Shown here in pieces: positions 1 to 10,950 of a stretch of DNA of 64,000 nt. The position numbers and the translations under genes were made by a program. Under the pieces are notes generated by a model, which did not search any database, was not told where the DNA came from, and saw nothing but the letters and a program-made list of their open reading frames with translations. Each line of letters opens with the position of its first letter. Position 1 is the stretch's first letter. Where the stretch lies: contig OY294070.1 of NCBI GenBank assembly GCA_958510875.1, forward strand, positions 18,839,631-18,903,630, read 5' to 3'. Source of the DNA: Endomychus coccineus (Eukaryota > Arthropoda > Insecta > Coleoptera > Endomychidae).

Positions 1-644
1 ATTTGTTATAAACAATTTATTTATTAACAAATAGATGAATTCGACCAAAACTCCGAGTTTAAGGTCGTTTAAATGCATACGTAAATTTTTAAATTATTTA
101 TTAACAAGTATACGAATTGTGCCAAAATCCCAAATGTAAAGTGTTTTTAAAATTGATCTATTAATAATCAAATAAATTATATTAAAAAAAATCAAAACAT
201 ATCGATGAGTATGTTACTAGGAAAATCTCAATTTTGAAACGAACAAATACAAAATATTTTATCGAGGACTTTGAGTGCATACGATTTAGACGATGAATAT
301 CGAATAAAGTTTCAGAGAAGCAACTTTTGACAAACAAATTGTTGAAATAAATTGAAGAGTTTTGATCTTTATTAAAAAAACAACTAATTATTTCCCATAT
401 ATGTATTCATGAATTAAACTATTTTTTTTGAGCATGACATTTTTTTATTATATTAAGACTTGATACATTTCATCAATCTTGTCAAAAAAAAAAGTTCTGA
501 GTGTGCGTATTATATAAAAATAAATAACAATGTCACATTTCATTTCTCTTCATATGTTAATAGATATGTACTTTGTTTAAAACAATTAAAAAATGTATGT
601 ACGCATTCAAAAGACCATAATAGCAATAAAATCGTACTCATGAG

Positions 645-1876
645 CATTGGCGGCTCGTGAACTTTTTAAGAGAGGAGGCTGGACATAAAACGTTCTTGTA
701 AAAATATACTCTATTCAGCCAATAAATTTGCACAGCGACCGTACCAGCTACTTCAGTGACAAAATTAATTGTTGCCAAGCAAGAACCAACGTGGAGGTGT
801 AGAGTTTCTCTTGGCAAAAAAATGTTTTGTTCGTTTTTTTTTTCTTTGGATTTTTGATATTCATTGTGCAGTGCTATTTTATCAAAAAATTTATATTTTA
901 GAACTAAGTTATCTAAAAGTGTATTGGGAAACTCTTTTGAAAAAGATTCGAAAAATCTTCTATTCGTCAAGTCGAAAAACTTGAATTCATGTAAATCGGA
1001 AAATCGAATCTCAATTTGACCTTTAATAGTATCTAAAATTTCATAAAAAAAGTTGTTTATAATGTAGTTTCTTGTCTACCAAATTATGTGTTTTCCTCCT
1101 TTAACAATATTCTGTTTACCGGTTAATTTAAACTTAATACTCGATGTAATATGTTCCTGCGATTTTTCATGTCTATCTATACCACGAGCTAAATTTTTCA
1201 AATCATCATAACCCGAGTGTCCCCAACATGAAGTTGTATCAGATGTAAATAGCAAGCAATATAATTTATTGTGTATTTCGATTTTGAAACATACCTGTCA
1301 TCGTCACCACTAATCCTTTCAAATCCGGTAAAGGCCGTTTATTTTTAACAAAACACTTTTCTATCATATGTTAATCCACTAAATGGATTTTCTAAGAACC
1401 CAGCAACTAAGTTACTCATCATTTTAACGTTCACCGATTAGATAAATTATAACTTAACTACTTAACCTTACTTCGCCTCGCGGTACAAAAACAAGAGCTA
1501 ACGGAACACGACACGTGTCGCATTCTTCTAGCGGAAGGGCGGTATATCAAGTAATCGTATTTCATTCGACCGACGATTCCGTACGAGAAGCTAGCCTCCA
1601 TAGGGTGTTGCCATATTCGCTCTTTTACCCTATCTAGCAATTGAACTGCTTGGAAAACGGCAACTGTGTTGACCACACGTATTTAGCGTTTGAGATATAT
1701 AGAGAATCTAGCCTCTGGCCACTGTTGCCAGATTAAAAATAACTACTGAGAACGGGGAATTAATTGTAAAATTTAAAGAATTATCAGAGAAACAGGAAAT
1801 AAAATGGAGAATGATCATTAAGATAAATTGGTGAGGAGGCTGAGCCTCCTTAGCCTCCTTCGAGGAGCCGCCACTG
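645..1876 (-). mobile_element. hAT transposon, internally deleted copy 1 (TSD CTCATGAG)
   Basis: Non-autonomous deletion derivative of the hAT family whose full-length member lies at 4918-7801. The ends are CATTGGCGGCTC on the left and GAGCCGCCACTG on the right, i.e. CAGTGGCGGCTC inverted termini with one substitution. The 8-bp sequence CTCATGAG is perfectly duplicated at 637-644 and 1877-1884, the TSD length of hAT elements. The length is 1232 bp against 2884 bp for the long copy. Orientation is assigned from the transposase remnants, which read on the minus strand. Confidence 0.92.
866..1422 (-). pseudogene. hAT transposase remnant (copy 1)
   Basis: Minus-strand fragments of the transposase of the 4918-7801 element. 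The N-terminus is recognisable from an ATG at 1422; its first residues run MMSNLVAGFLENPFSGLTY, and here the frame broken in the long copy near 7311 is still open. Pieces around the zinc-finger region follow, then a jump to a C-terminal segment near 866-985 (DLTNRRFFESFSKEFPNTLL). The DDE core and the C-terminal dimerisation block are deleted. It cannot make an active enzyme but could be mobilised in trans because both ends are present. Confidence 0.85.
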
Positions 1877-1993
1877 CTCATGAGGCCGAAATTATCCGAA
1901 AACGACTATAAACTCGACATTTTGGTAGATCCTAAACTCGTAGTTTTGGTCGAATTCATCTATTTGTTAATAAATAAATTGTTTATAATAAAT

Positions 1994-2989
1994 GAAGGTA
2001 ATTCAACTATTTATTTAACTAGTTTCATATGTTCACTGACCAAAAATAATCTTACTTGAAAACATTATGTAAATATTGTTATTTCATTGTACAGTTTTTT
2101 TTATTCATAATGAATTATCAAGAATATATTGTTATTTCATTGTATAGCTTTTTTATACATAATAAATTATCAAACTCGAAAGAAATGGGTTATTTGCTAA
2201 TTATACGATCGAATGCAACGTTTAATCTTTCAGACTCTCATGAATAAGAAACTCTCCATAAAGACAGACTGCGAGAAGAGTATAAGAAATGATAATTTTT
2301 CCAATTAACCGTAAACTTTTTTAGAAGTGTGGATAATTTCTATTTCCACAAATGCGGTATGCTGTAAGTGACAAAAAATGTAGAGCTGAAGGTGAGTTTC
2401 GTTTGAACCGATATCGAGTTACTGTCGGAAGGAGGCAGCGCTACGTAACATGTGTGAACAGGACTGCTAGAGAATTTGATAAATAGATATGGAGGTACAC
2501 ATATGGTGACACTTTGTTATAATATTTACGGTAACCGTTGATGAATCATTAGAGTCATGATACGGACCCGTGCCAAATTTTTCACTTAATTTTCCAGGTC
2601 GTCCTAAACAATTACTAAAGATGACATTTGTATGCAATTAAAGTAATTATGGGAATATCCCGACCTCACACACGCAGCACACTGTCTTTCTATATTTAAC
2701 CCGTGACCGATGGGTTAAATCTCTATCCATGCCTGGTTTTCAAAGTAGTTTATGCAATAGACATGCTTGTACTCTCTGGTATTTGAACACATTTTACAAA
2801 GCTAAAGCTTTGGTTTTCAATTATATGATTATTATAGGTATAGGTATGTAGTTTGATCCGTAGATTCCGTATTCAGTATATGGTTTATCGTCAAAATTCA
2901 AAATAGGTAATTTAAGAGTTACACGTGTGATTTTGAGATAGCAGAAATTGAATTTGATTTTTCACATAAGTACAGGGTGAACCAAATTG
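1994..2989. other. AT-rich stretch without recognisable gene
   Basis: Only short chance open frames; no domain, splice-bounded exon or repeat shared with the rest of the window was recognised. A TACAGGGTG motif near 2970, common at insect TE insertion points, directly precedes the foldback element that starts at about 2990. Confidence 0.4.
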
Positions 2990-4251
2990 GATGTCCTTAT
3001 AGTCTAGGAGCCAGAGCGATATTGATGGTCTGAACATTAACCCGATGGTTTATCGTTAGAGGACGGTTCAATGACCAATTCATCTCACAGACCGAATTTT
3101 TCCCGGCTGCTAGATCTCGAGATACAGCATCCGCATTTTTTTTTTGACTGGAGGTTAACCTTTTCCAAGTTGCGGTTACTTGAAAAGCATGCCATTCTTA
3201 TACACTTCCACCATGTGCCATCATTTTTTATCGGGTCCGTTTATCAGGCTGATCAGTTAAAATTGGACCGAAAATGGACTGAAAGTTAAACCTCCCAAAC
3301 CTGGTGGAAAATGTTCATTGGTGTTGGCAATTGTTAACATACCCTATGTCATGAAAAGTTATCGGTCCATTTCCGAGGCCATTATTTGGATCAAAAATGT
3401 TTCTTTTTTTCATTTTGTGGATAAAACTTGCGGGTTACAAGGTAACATGATGACACCATGTTAAATAACTTTATACATAACAGGTCAATTAAAGATTTAA
3501 AACTATTGCCATCACTCCTTGCCTTTTTCAACCCCCCAATACTCCCTAAAATCATCCGGCAAAACAAAAAAATAAAAAAGAGCCGTTTCGATTTTAAACC
3601 CAGTCAGAGTCTCAATAATTGACTAATTTATCATAAGATTGGTCATATGATTCATATTATTCATATTTTTTTGGGGGTGGTTTTTGGGGGTTTTGGTGAG
3701 TTCAAATAGGCAAAGAGTGATGGCAATGATTTTAAATATTTATTTGACCTTCAATGAAGTTATTTAAAATGGTGCTATCATGCTATCCTGTAATCCGCAA
3801 GGTTTAGCTACAAAATGAGGAGAAAAACCATTGTTGGTCCAAATAATGGTCAATTACTCGGAAATGGACCGATAACTTTTGATGGCATAGGGTATGTTAA
3901 CAATTGCCAACACCAATGAACATTTTCCACCAGGTTTGGGATGGTTAACTTGCAGTCCATTTTCGATCCAATTCTAACTGGCCAGCCTGATAAACGGACA
4001 CGATAAAAAATGATGGCACATGGTGGAAGTGTATAAGAATGACGTGCTTTTCAAGTAACCGCAACTTGGGAAGGGTTAACCTCCAGTAAAAAAAAAATGC
4101 GGATGCTGTATCTCGAGAACTAGCAGCCGCGGAAAATTCGGTCTGTGAGATGAATTGGTCATTGAACCGTCCTCTAACGATAAACCGTAGTGCCATCGGG
4201 TTAATGTTCATACCATCAATATCGCTCTGGTTCCTAGACTATTATAGGATA
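2990..4251. mobile_element. Foldback-type element A, ~540-bp inverted arms
   Basis: The left arm (about 2990-3540) is matched base for base with scattered mismatches and small indels by the reverse complement of the right arm (about 3700-4251). The outer ends share TCCTAGACTAT-type sequence (left near 3003, right near 4234), and the inner parts meet across a ~150-bp centre rich in C and G runs. The apparent coding frames on either strand are mirror images of each other and match no protein I know, so the structure is a giant hairpin rather than a gene. Related arm sequence recurs near 26090-26150 and 26757-26935, so this is a dispersed foldback family. No clean target duplication was found. 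Confidence 0.75.
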
Positions 4252-4909
4252 TTCCCATTATCGTTCGCGCTAGAAAAAAACCGACAGCGCATCCTCGAGC
4301 ACTTTTTTTTTGAGATAAATTTGGAGGCGCCTATGGATTTTGACTCGTGTCATTTGTTTAGGCGCTGTTGCCAAATACTCGATTTTTCAGGATTTCAATA
4401 AATTCTCGTAACATGTTTGTTTAATGTTGCAGCTATCGCCAAGTAAGTAAAACATATTAGGGGCACTTTTTTGCGTGCAATACATTGGCGTAGGCGGATT
4501 TTTCTTAGCGTTTCCCATTTTCAAGTAAGGACACAAACTTGTATTTTTTTTAATAGAAACCATAATAGGCTGTGGTTTCGTTGAAAAGATGATTTTTTGT
4601 TGATTTCAACAATATATAATATGATGGGTCTGATACTATCTTTTTTTCGTTTATTTTCAATTTTTGGCAAATAATTAATTTTTTCGTAGTATAGTCAAGT
4701 AATAGCTAAATAGCATAGAAAATAAAAGAACAGAATAAATATTCATTAATTATTTTGCAAATTAAAAATTATTAAATTAGATGATCATTTTAAAACTATA
4801 AACATCTACAAAATCTAACAAAACGAATACCCAAAGAAAAAACTAACGGTAATGTTGAAACTGATTTCAGTTTTGTTGTATGCAATGTGGACAACGTTTT
4901 TGCAAACCT
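4252..4909. other. AT-rich spacer
   Basis: I see no gene, RNA or repeat here. The final 8 bases (4910-4917, CTCAGTAT) are the left target duplication of the following hAT element. Confidence 0.4.
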
Positions 4910-4917
4910 CTCAGTAT

Positions 4918-7801
4918 CAGTGGCGGCTCGTGAACTTTTTAAGAGAGGAGGCTGGACATAAAACGTTTTTTTTAAATATACTCTACTCAGCCAATTAATT
5001 TAACTTTTGCACAGCGACCGTACCAGCTACTTCAGTGACAAAATTAATTGTTGCCCAGCAAGAACCAACGTGGAGGTGTAGAGTTTCTCTTGCCAAAAAA
5101 TTTTTTTGTTCGTTTTTTGTTTTTTATTTTTTTTGGATTTTTGATATTTTTTCTTTTTTTTAGAATTTTTCGTATTTTGTTTTTTTTAATTAATTTTATT
5201 AACTTTTTTTATATATTAACGGAATTCTACGGTCTTTAGTTTGCGAAAAATGATCAATAATATTATCATAAAATGTATCATTTTGTTTTAAGTGTTTTAC
5301 TGAATCTTTTTCAATAGATATCAAACTAACATTGTATAAACGATTTTGGTCCATTGTATTTCGCATGTAAGTTTTAATTCGTTTGAGAGTAGAAAATGAT
5401 CTCTCCACCGATGCCGACGTGACAGGAATGGTGACTGTCAAACAAAGTAGTTTATGAAACTGAGGTAAAACTTGTTGCAAATCATTGTCTATCATATATT
5501 TTATCATATCGGCGTGACTGTCGTACTGGCCTAAAATATCTTTATCCGAGTATACAACGCATAATTCATTGTGCAGTGTTATTTTATCAAAAAATTTATA
5601 TTTTAGAACTAAGTTATCTAAAAGTGTATTGGGAAACTCTTTCGAAAAAGATTCGAAAAATCTTCTATTCGTCAAGTCGAAAAACTTCAATTCACGTAAA
5701 TCGGAAAATCGAATCTCAATTTGACCTTTAATGGTATCTAAAATTTCATAAAAAAGTTGTTTATAATGTAGTTTCTTGTCTACCAAATTATATGTTTTCC
5801 TCCTTTTCGCGGGAGGAGCCTCATCAGTTGAAAAATTTTGAAATAAAATATTAAAATGAAATTCTGTATTACGGAAACTTGAAATTTTATCAATGAGATG
5901 TTTCAAACGATCTCTTGAATAAATTATATCAGTGAATTTATGTTGTAAAATTTGAAAAATAAGATCAGTTTGTTCAAATATTAATTTAAAAGTATCAAGA
6001 AAAAACAAAAATTCTTCATTTTCTAAATAAGATTTTAAACCAACAGCAGCATTTAATGAAACCTGATCTGTCGAGAAGTCATCACTGTTTAATATAAAAT
6101 CAAATGTTTCAATTGATTTGTCTTTATTTTTGTGAATGGTAAACACTGCACGTGATGTAAAATTCCATCGAGTTGGAGCATTACAGGGAATTCTGTTTCC
6201 TACTATGTTATTCAAAATTTCAGTTCGTCTGGTGGATTTGCTAAAAAAATTTGAAAATGACGATAAGTTGGAAAAAAAATTCTAACTTCCTTAATGGAAT
6301 TACATGCATTACTTAAAACCAAATTCATGTTGTGAGCGTAACAATGGGTGAAAATAGCCTGAGGCGAAACTGATTTTATTTTTGTTTGAAGACCGTTTAA
6401 ATGTCCCGCCATTACAGATGCGCCGTCGTAGGTTTGAGCTATTAATTTATTCGCAAAGTCAAATCGTTGAAATGTTTCCATTAAGAAATTAAATAAATTG
6501 ATCGCTGTTCTTCCCGAACTAACATCGTAAAACCCTAAAAATCTTTCCACTAGTTGTCCATTTTTTACAAATCTAAAAATTATTGATAATTGTGATTTAC
6601 ACGTTATATCAGTTGTTTCGTCAACCTGCCACGAAAAAAAAGGGAGATTAAATAATTCATCCTCTATGTGATTTCGGAGGACATAATTTATTGAATCAAG
6701 AATTTCGTTTTGTATTGTTTTTGAGGTGCCTGCAAATACTGACGCGTTAGTCATAAAATCGCGAAGCTTACTGTCGTATTTACAAAACAAATCTAACAAT
6801 TCCCTAAAATTACCTTTATTAACTGAATTTTCAGTATCATCATGCCCTCTAAAAGCCAAATCTTGAAATGATAAATACAATAAGAAATCAATGATTTTTT
6901 TTAAAACTTCGCGGTTTTCTTTAACTGTATTATTATGATTTTCGATTTCGCGTGTTCGTGTAGAATCAATATCATTAACAATATTCTGTTTACCGGTTAA
7001 TTTAAACTTAATACACGATGTAATATGTTCCTGCGATTTTTCATGTCTTTCTAAGCCACGGGCTAAATTTTTCAAATCATTATAACCCAAGTGCCCCCAA
7101 CATGAAGTTGTATCTGATGTGAATAGCAAGCAATACCAGCAATATAGTTTATTGTGTACATCAGATCCCGTTAACCATACATATTTTTTATAATTATCAG
7201 TATTAAACGATCGATTTTGATACTTCCCTGCCATCACTAATCCTTTCAAATCCGGTAAAGGCCGTTTGTTTTTGAAGAACACTTTTCTATCATATGTTAA
7301 TCCACTAAATGGTTTTCTAAGAACTCTGCAACTAAGTCACTCATATATTTAACGTTCACCGATTCCGATTAGATAAATTATAACTTAAAAATTAACTACT
7401 TAACCTTACTACGCCTCGTGGAATAAAAACAACAACTAACCGCATTCTTCTAGCAGCGGGAGGCGGGAGCGCAAGTAATCGTTTTTCATTCGACCGACGA
7501 ATGGGTACGAAAAGCTAGCCTCCCTCCCCTGTTGCCGTTTTCGCCGTTTCACGCTATTTGGCGATTGACTGGTCAGAAAAACGGCAACTGTGTTGAACAA
7601 GACATGCTCAGCGTTTGAGATATATAGAGAATCTAGCCTCTGACCACTGTTGCCGGATTGAAAATAACTACTGAGAACGGGGAATTAATTGTAAAATTTA
7701 AAGAATTATCAGAGAAACAGGAAATAAAATGGAGAATGATCATTAAGATAAATTGGTGAGGAGGCTGAGCCTCCTTAGCCTCCTTCGAGGAGCCGCCACT
7801 G
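4918..7801 (-). mobile_element. hAT transposon, full-length copy 2 (TSD CTCAGTAT)
   Basis: Complete hAT element of 2884 bp. Its termini CAGTGGCGGCTC and GAGCCGCCACTG are inverted repeats, and the 8-bp sequence CTCAGTAT is duplicated exactly at 4910-4917 and 7802-7809. The subterminal regions contain GAGGAGGCT-type repeats on both sides. The single gene reads on the minus strand (5199-7344). Two further copies in the window (645-1876 and 15287-17203) share the same ends and deleted versions of the same gene, so the family has been active in this genome. The perfect TSDs suggest fairly recent insertion. Confidence 0.95.
5199..7344 (-). pseudogene. hAT transposase (TTF zinc finger + DUF4371 + C-terminal dimerisation), two frameshifts
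   Basis: Cut-and-paste transposase of the ZMYM1-like hAT branch. Beginning at an ATG at 7344 (MSDLVAEFLEN), it has a TTF-type zinc finger with a WCW/CxxC-like block (KLYCWYCLLF), then a DUF4371/RNase H-like core with acidic motifs VDETTDI and TYDGASVMAG and the HCYAHNMNLVL block, a TRW motif (APTRWNFTSR), and the C-terminal hAT dimerisation block (PVTSASVERSFSTLKRIKTY). Two single-base lesions break it. One near 7311 (GGTTTTC where copy 1 has GGATTTTC) separates the start from the zinc finger. The other is in the A-run at about 6272-6279 and splits the core into 6212-7282 and 5199-6215. Read across both, the protein is about 710 residues, usual for the family. Confidence in the family is high; whether it makes functional protein is doubtful. 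Confidence 0.92.
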
Positions 7802-7889
7802 CTCAGTATTTAATATATGCACATTTGAAATTCCTTAAATTGCATTTTCAGAATTTTGTATTAATTCGTCAATATTCCTGCTGTTATTT

Positions 7890-8420
7890 AAATAAATTTT
7901 GTCTCTAAGATACTGGTGGGGATCGTCTTTCTACAGCTCCATATCGAAACAGTGGCCGCGGGTATGGTGTATCGGCTGGCTAGTCTGGGCCATTGGGTCA
8001 GTGGCAAAATCTGGGATTGGACAGTCGAGAACTGCCCGATCCTCCGTTAGACGCAGGATGCCACAGCTTCTGCTGTCAGGTTTCAAGCACCAAACGTCCT
8101 CATAAAACAGAGGGCGGACTGGGAGAACAAGAACTCTGGACTCGTGTGGTTCACGGACGGGTCTAAGACTGGCGAGTCTAGCGGAGCCGGAGTCTACTCG
8201 TGTACACCCAGAAGGTAGATTTCAGTTACCCAGTACCCTAGGTACCCACGCAACCGTTTTCCAGACTGTGCAATACGAACACTTTCCGCTTGAAGCCATA
8301 AGAAATATCAGTCCATTCAAAATAGTCTTCGGCACTGCCTTAGTCCTGCTGGGCTGATTCTTGTAACAAGGGGCGCACAATGGATTCAATTAAGCGGTCT
8401 AAGTGCTCCAGACTTGTCCG
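7890..8420 (+). pseudogene. LINE fragment with RNase H domain
   Basis: Degraded plus-strand remnant of a non-LTR retrotransposon ORF2. The clearest piece is WFTDGSKTGESSGAGVY at about 8145-8200, the first catalytic motif of the RNase H domain found in I/R1/Jockey-related LINEs (TDGS with the first aspartate). The preceding frame (ARSSVRRRMPQ and similar) fits the linker before RNase H. Later frames are shifted and carry stops. It is truncated on both sides, abutting a transposase fragment near 8430. Confidence 0.65.
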
Positions 8421-8439
8421 CCCTCGTTTTGATTGATTG

Positions 8440-8831
8440 ATTGTCTTTGAGATGACCCCACAGAAAATAGTACTGAGGGGACAGAGCTGGAGAACTCGGT
8501 GGCCATGTGACAGATCCATGATTTCCTATCCACTTTTCCTAAAATTTATTGTTGAGATAAGTTGAGACTGGTCATGTATTATGAGCGGGTGCCCCATCCT
8601 GTTGAAGTAGACACGTATTATTTCAATCAGCACCACATCGTCGAGTGCATCTTCAAGTTTGTTTTGTGTATATCTTTCTGCGTTCAAATTAGTCAAAAAT
8701 ATTCTTGAATAGCGCAAATGATATTTCACTATATTACTTTTGCTTTTTTTATATTCATTAAGTGGGGGGGGGGGGGTGTCATCTATGACAGTATTTATTC
8801 GTTTGCATATTAACAGATTTGTTTCCGTCAT
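8440..8831 (-). pseudogene. IS630/Tc1-like transposase, C-terminal DDE fragment
   Basis: The minus-strand reading gives a degenerate DDE_3 transposase tail: a leader ending LEDALDDVVLIEII, a divergent second-acid segment, then WIGNHGSVTWPPSSP (about 8470-8535), which matches the family block 'W-I-G-x-x-G-P-x-x-W-P-P-R-S-P-D'. The aspartate of the S-P-D motif is replaced (SPA), and there is at least one stop. The N-terminal half of what looks like the same family sits beside it on the opposite strand (8860-9200), so the locus is rearranged. Confidence 0.6.
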
Positions 8832-8859
8832 ACTAAAAATGAACTCATTTATTCGTAAA

Positions 8860-9200
8860 AGTGAAGATGTCTTACGAAAATACGAGAATGAATCAAACTA
8901 ATAACAATTGTGATATTGCATCTGTCCAATCGCTATCCAGAAAGAAAACAACCAAATAAAGCTATTCATAAGAGGTTAAAAGAAAATCTTATTAATTGTG
9001 GATCCTTCAACAAGCCAAGACCAAAAAATTACATCATTGAATATACTGAAGAAACTGTATATCTGTAATTGCCATGAGGTTGCAAATTCTTCAATTTCAA
9101 GTCGTCAGATTAAAACTGAATCTGGGATTTCAAGACGTGGAATTTCAAGAATTCAAGCCTTATACAATAAGGAACAGCATCACCTGCAACCGGCTGATTA
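8860..9200 (+). pseudogene. IS630/Tc1-like transposase, N-terminal DUF4817-type HTH fragment
   Basis: The plus-strand frame from about 8928 reads NRYPERKQPNKAIHKR, then a GSFNKPRPKNY block, then SSRQIKTESGISRRGISRIQ. This is the paired helix-turn-helix layout of the DUF4817-type transposase at 61149-62142 (RYPERRQP ... GRKIEKEIGVP...). An upstream ATG at 8866 is in another frame, so at least one frameshift is present. The DDE half is missing in this orientation. Confidence 0.65.
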
Positions 9201-9436
9201 GAGTTGTACATATGGCATCGTCTTCAAAAAATAATTTTATTGAAAATTACAATGAAAATCAGGAGCCACATGTTTTAACGAATTAGAAATATGAATGAAA
9301 CTTTTACATGATACAATGTGAATGAGGATCAACAAAAATTTTGATGTTTCCACTACCTTGCATGATGTTTGAGATATGAGCAAGTAAAGGAAAAGATGAA
9401 ATGCAACGTCCTCTGAAAGCAATCAGATGATTTAAT

Positions 9437-9780
9437 ATATTTCATATAGCCAGTTAAGTGATTATACCATACCTGTTATTTGATATTATGATTGCCGTTA
9501 TTTTCAAGAAACTCAACTACATACATTTTCATATTCTACATTTTCTTATACGTTTTAAGTTCATTTCACATGAACATCATTATAATCTTCATAATTTGAA
9601 CATAAAATGAAACATAAGTTATAAGTCAAGAACGCTTTGAAAATTGAAGCTATTTTAAGTTCATCATGCAATTGGTTGAGTAGTTGAAATTATTTAACCA
9701 AATCCAACTTAAGGAACATTAACCAGTGAGGGAAGACATGTGATCAATTGATAACTGCTCTTTATTGTTCAATTGTTCAA
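9437..9780 (+). repeat. Dispersed repeat, copy 1 (inverted relative to 21430-21770)
   Basis: This AT-rich stretch is the diverged reverse complement of about 21430-21770. Shared landmarks are an AACCAAATCCAACTTAA block (9699-9715) and its complement TTAAGTTGGATTTGGTT near 21489, and ATAGCCAGTTA versus TAGCTGGCTATC at the outer ends. No coding potential. It is probably a non-autonomous TE or the untranslated part of one. Confidence 0.55.
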
Positions 9781-10657
9781 ATATAATGATTGAGTATTTT
9801 TTGAATAATCAAGTAGAAGTACAATTGTCAAATGTTATCTCAATTGGCAGTTGGCTTCGCGCAAGTTGATGGTGTCTGATGATTGACGCTTTCATGTGAC
9901 AGAAAGTAAAAGAAACAACATTTTGTCTTTAGATTAATAAACTTATGTATTTTGAAAAAGAATATTAATATAAATGATTTGTTTCATATGAAATTTATGT
10001 TGTGCTCTTGTTGTTGTTGTTCTTCCGTTTTTCTTTGTCGTCGAGAGTGATGGAAGTCACTTGGGCCATTGATTATAGCTTTTTTTTTCAAATGCAATGC
10101 CCTGTATATTATTTGCTACTCCATGGGTTTCCTTTTCATGTATTCGATTAATGAAAAAATATAAATTATAATTGCATAAAAGAACCAACTATTGTTAATT
10201 CATTTATTTTAGTTATTGTGACACAGTGTTGTAATTTATCCGTTACGGTCGATTGAGATGTCTAGTCTAGATTGTCATTTGTTTCTAATTTCCGGTAAAT
10301 GAACTGATTATTGTGGAGTCCTTCCGTTTTCCAAGTTTTTACATGATTTGCAAATTATCTCTATAAAAACGCCATCGAAGACAATGTAGTATAAACGGAA
10401 GTTATGTAATATTGGCTGCATTGTCTACTAGGGTTTTCAATGAAAATTTATCGAACGAGTGCTGTTGGAACACTTGCAAGATCGAATGTTTTGTTCATGG
10501 TTCTTGGACCTACTACCCTGTAATATAATATTAGGAAATGACGATACATAATATTACCAACTACTAATAGCTAAGCATTTTCAAATATTAGCAGTTGTTC
10601 ACATAAACTTGCTATGTGTTTCAGAAATTTTATGTTTTTAGAAACTATGCCTAGTCA
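9781..10657. other. No recognisable gene
   Basis: AT-rich sequence with only short chance frames. A small TTG/TTC simple repeat occurs near 10005-10025. Nothing else could be assigned. Confidence 0.4.
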
Positions 10658-10950
10658 CAGTGGCGTAGATAACGCCCTCGCAAACCCCGCAGTGCGGGGG
10701 ACGCACGAGAAAATTAAAATGTTTATTTCGAGTGTTGCAAAAATACTTATTGGTATTATAATATTTAATAAGATATACTATTTATTACGTGTAAATAACA
10801 AATTATTTTTAATAATCAAAACATGTTGATTATTTTTAGTTAAAATTCACAGTATATTTGTTATTTTCCTTTTCTTCTTTTTTAGAAAAGAAGGAGCGTA
10901 AAGATTTTATATGTGGGAAGCGGAGCGGGAATTATTTACGTTACTGCCTA
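10658..10950. repeat. Probable hAT-end fragment (CAGTGGCGTAG)
   Basis: CAGTGGCGTAGATAACGCC followed by a GC-rich hairpin CCCCGCAGTGCGGGG (10686-10700) stands out from AT-rich surroundings. CAGTGGCGTAG is a common start for hAT-type elements, and a second CAGTGGCGTAG occurs at about 48352. No matching other end or target duplication was found, so this is a tentative terminal fragment. Confidence 0.35.

Larger units (their letters stand above)
1..1993. repeat. Palindromic (long inverted repeat) element, interrupted by a hAT insertion
   Basis: The first ~63 bases of the window are nearly the exact reverse complement of 1931-1993. Both arms share an AT-rich stretch followed by a segment containing TTCGACCAAAACTC in one arm and its complement in the other. 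Each arm carries further degenerate copies of the same motif inward (about 95-160 on the left, about 1900-1930 on the right), so the subterminal region is itself repetitive. The left end may extend beyond the window. Nothing protein-like belongs to this element; it resembles a MITE or foldback element. The middle is occupied by the hAT copy at 645-1876, whose 8-bp target duplication lies inside it. Confidence 0.6.

Noticed and set aside
3071..3289. Coding frame on the plus strand (and its mirror at 3945-4211 minus)
   Set aside because: The two frames are mirror images produced by the inverted arms; no protein family resemblance and neither has context.
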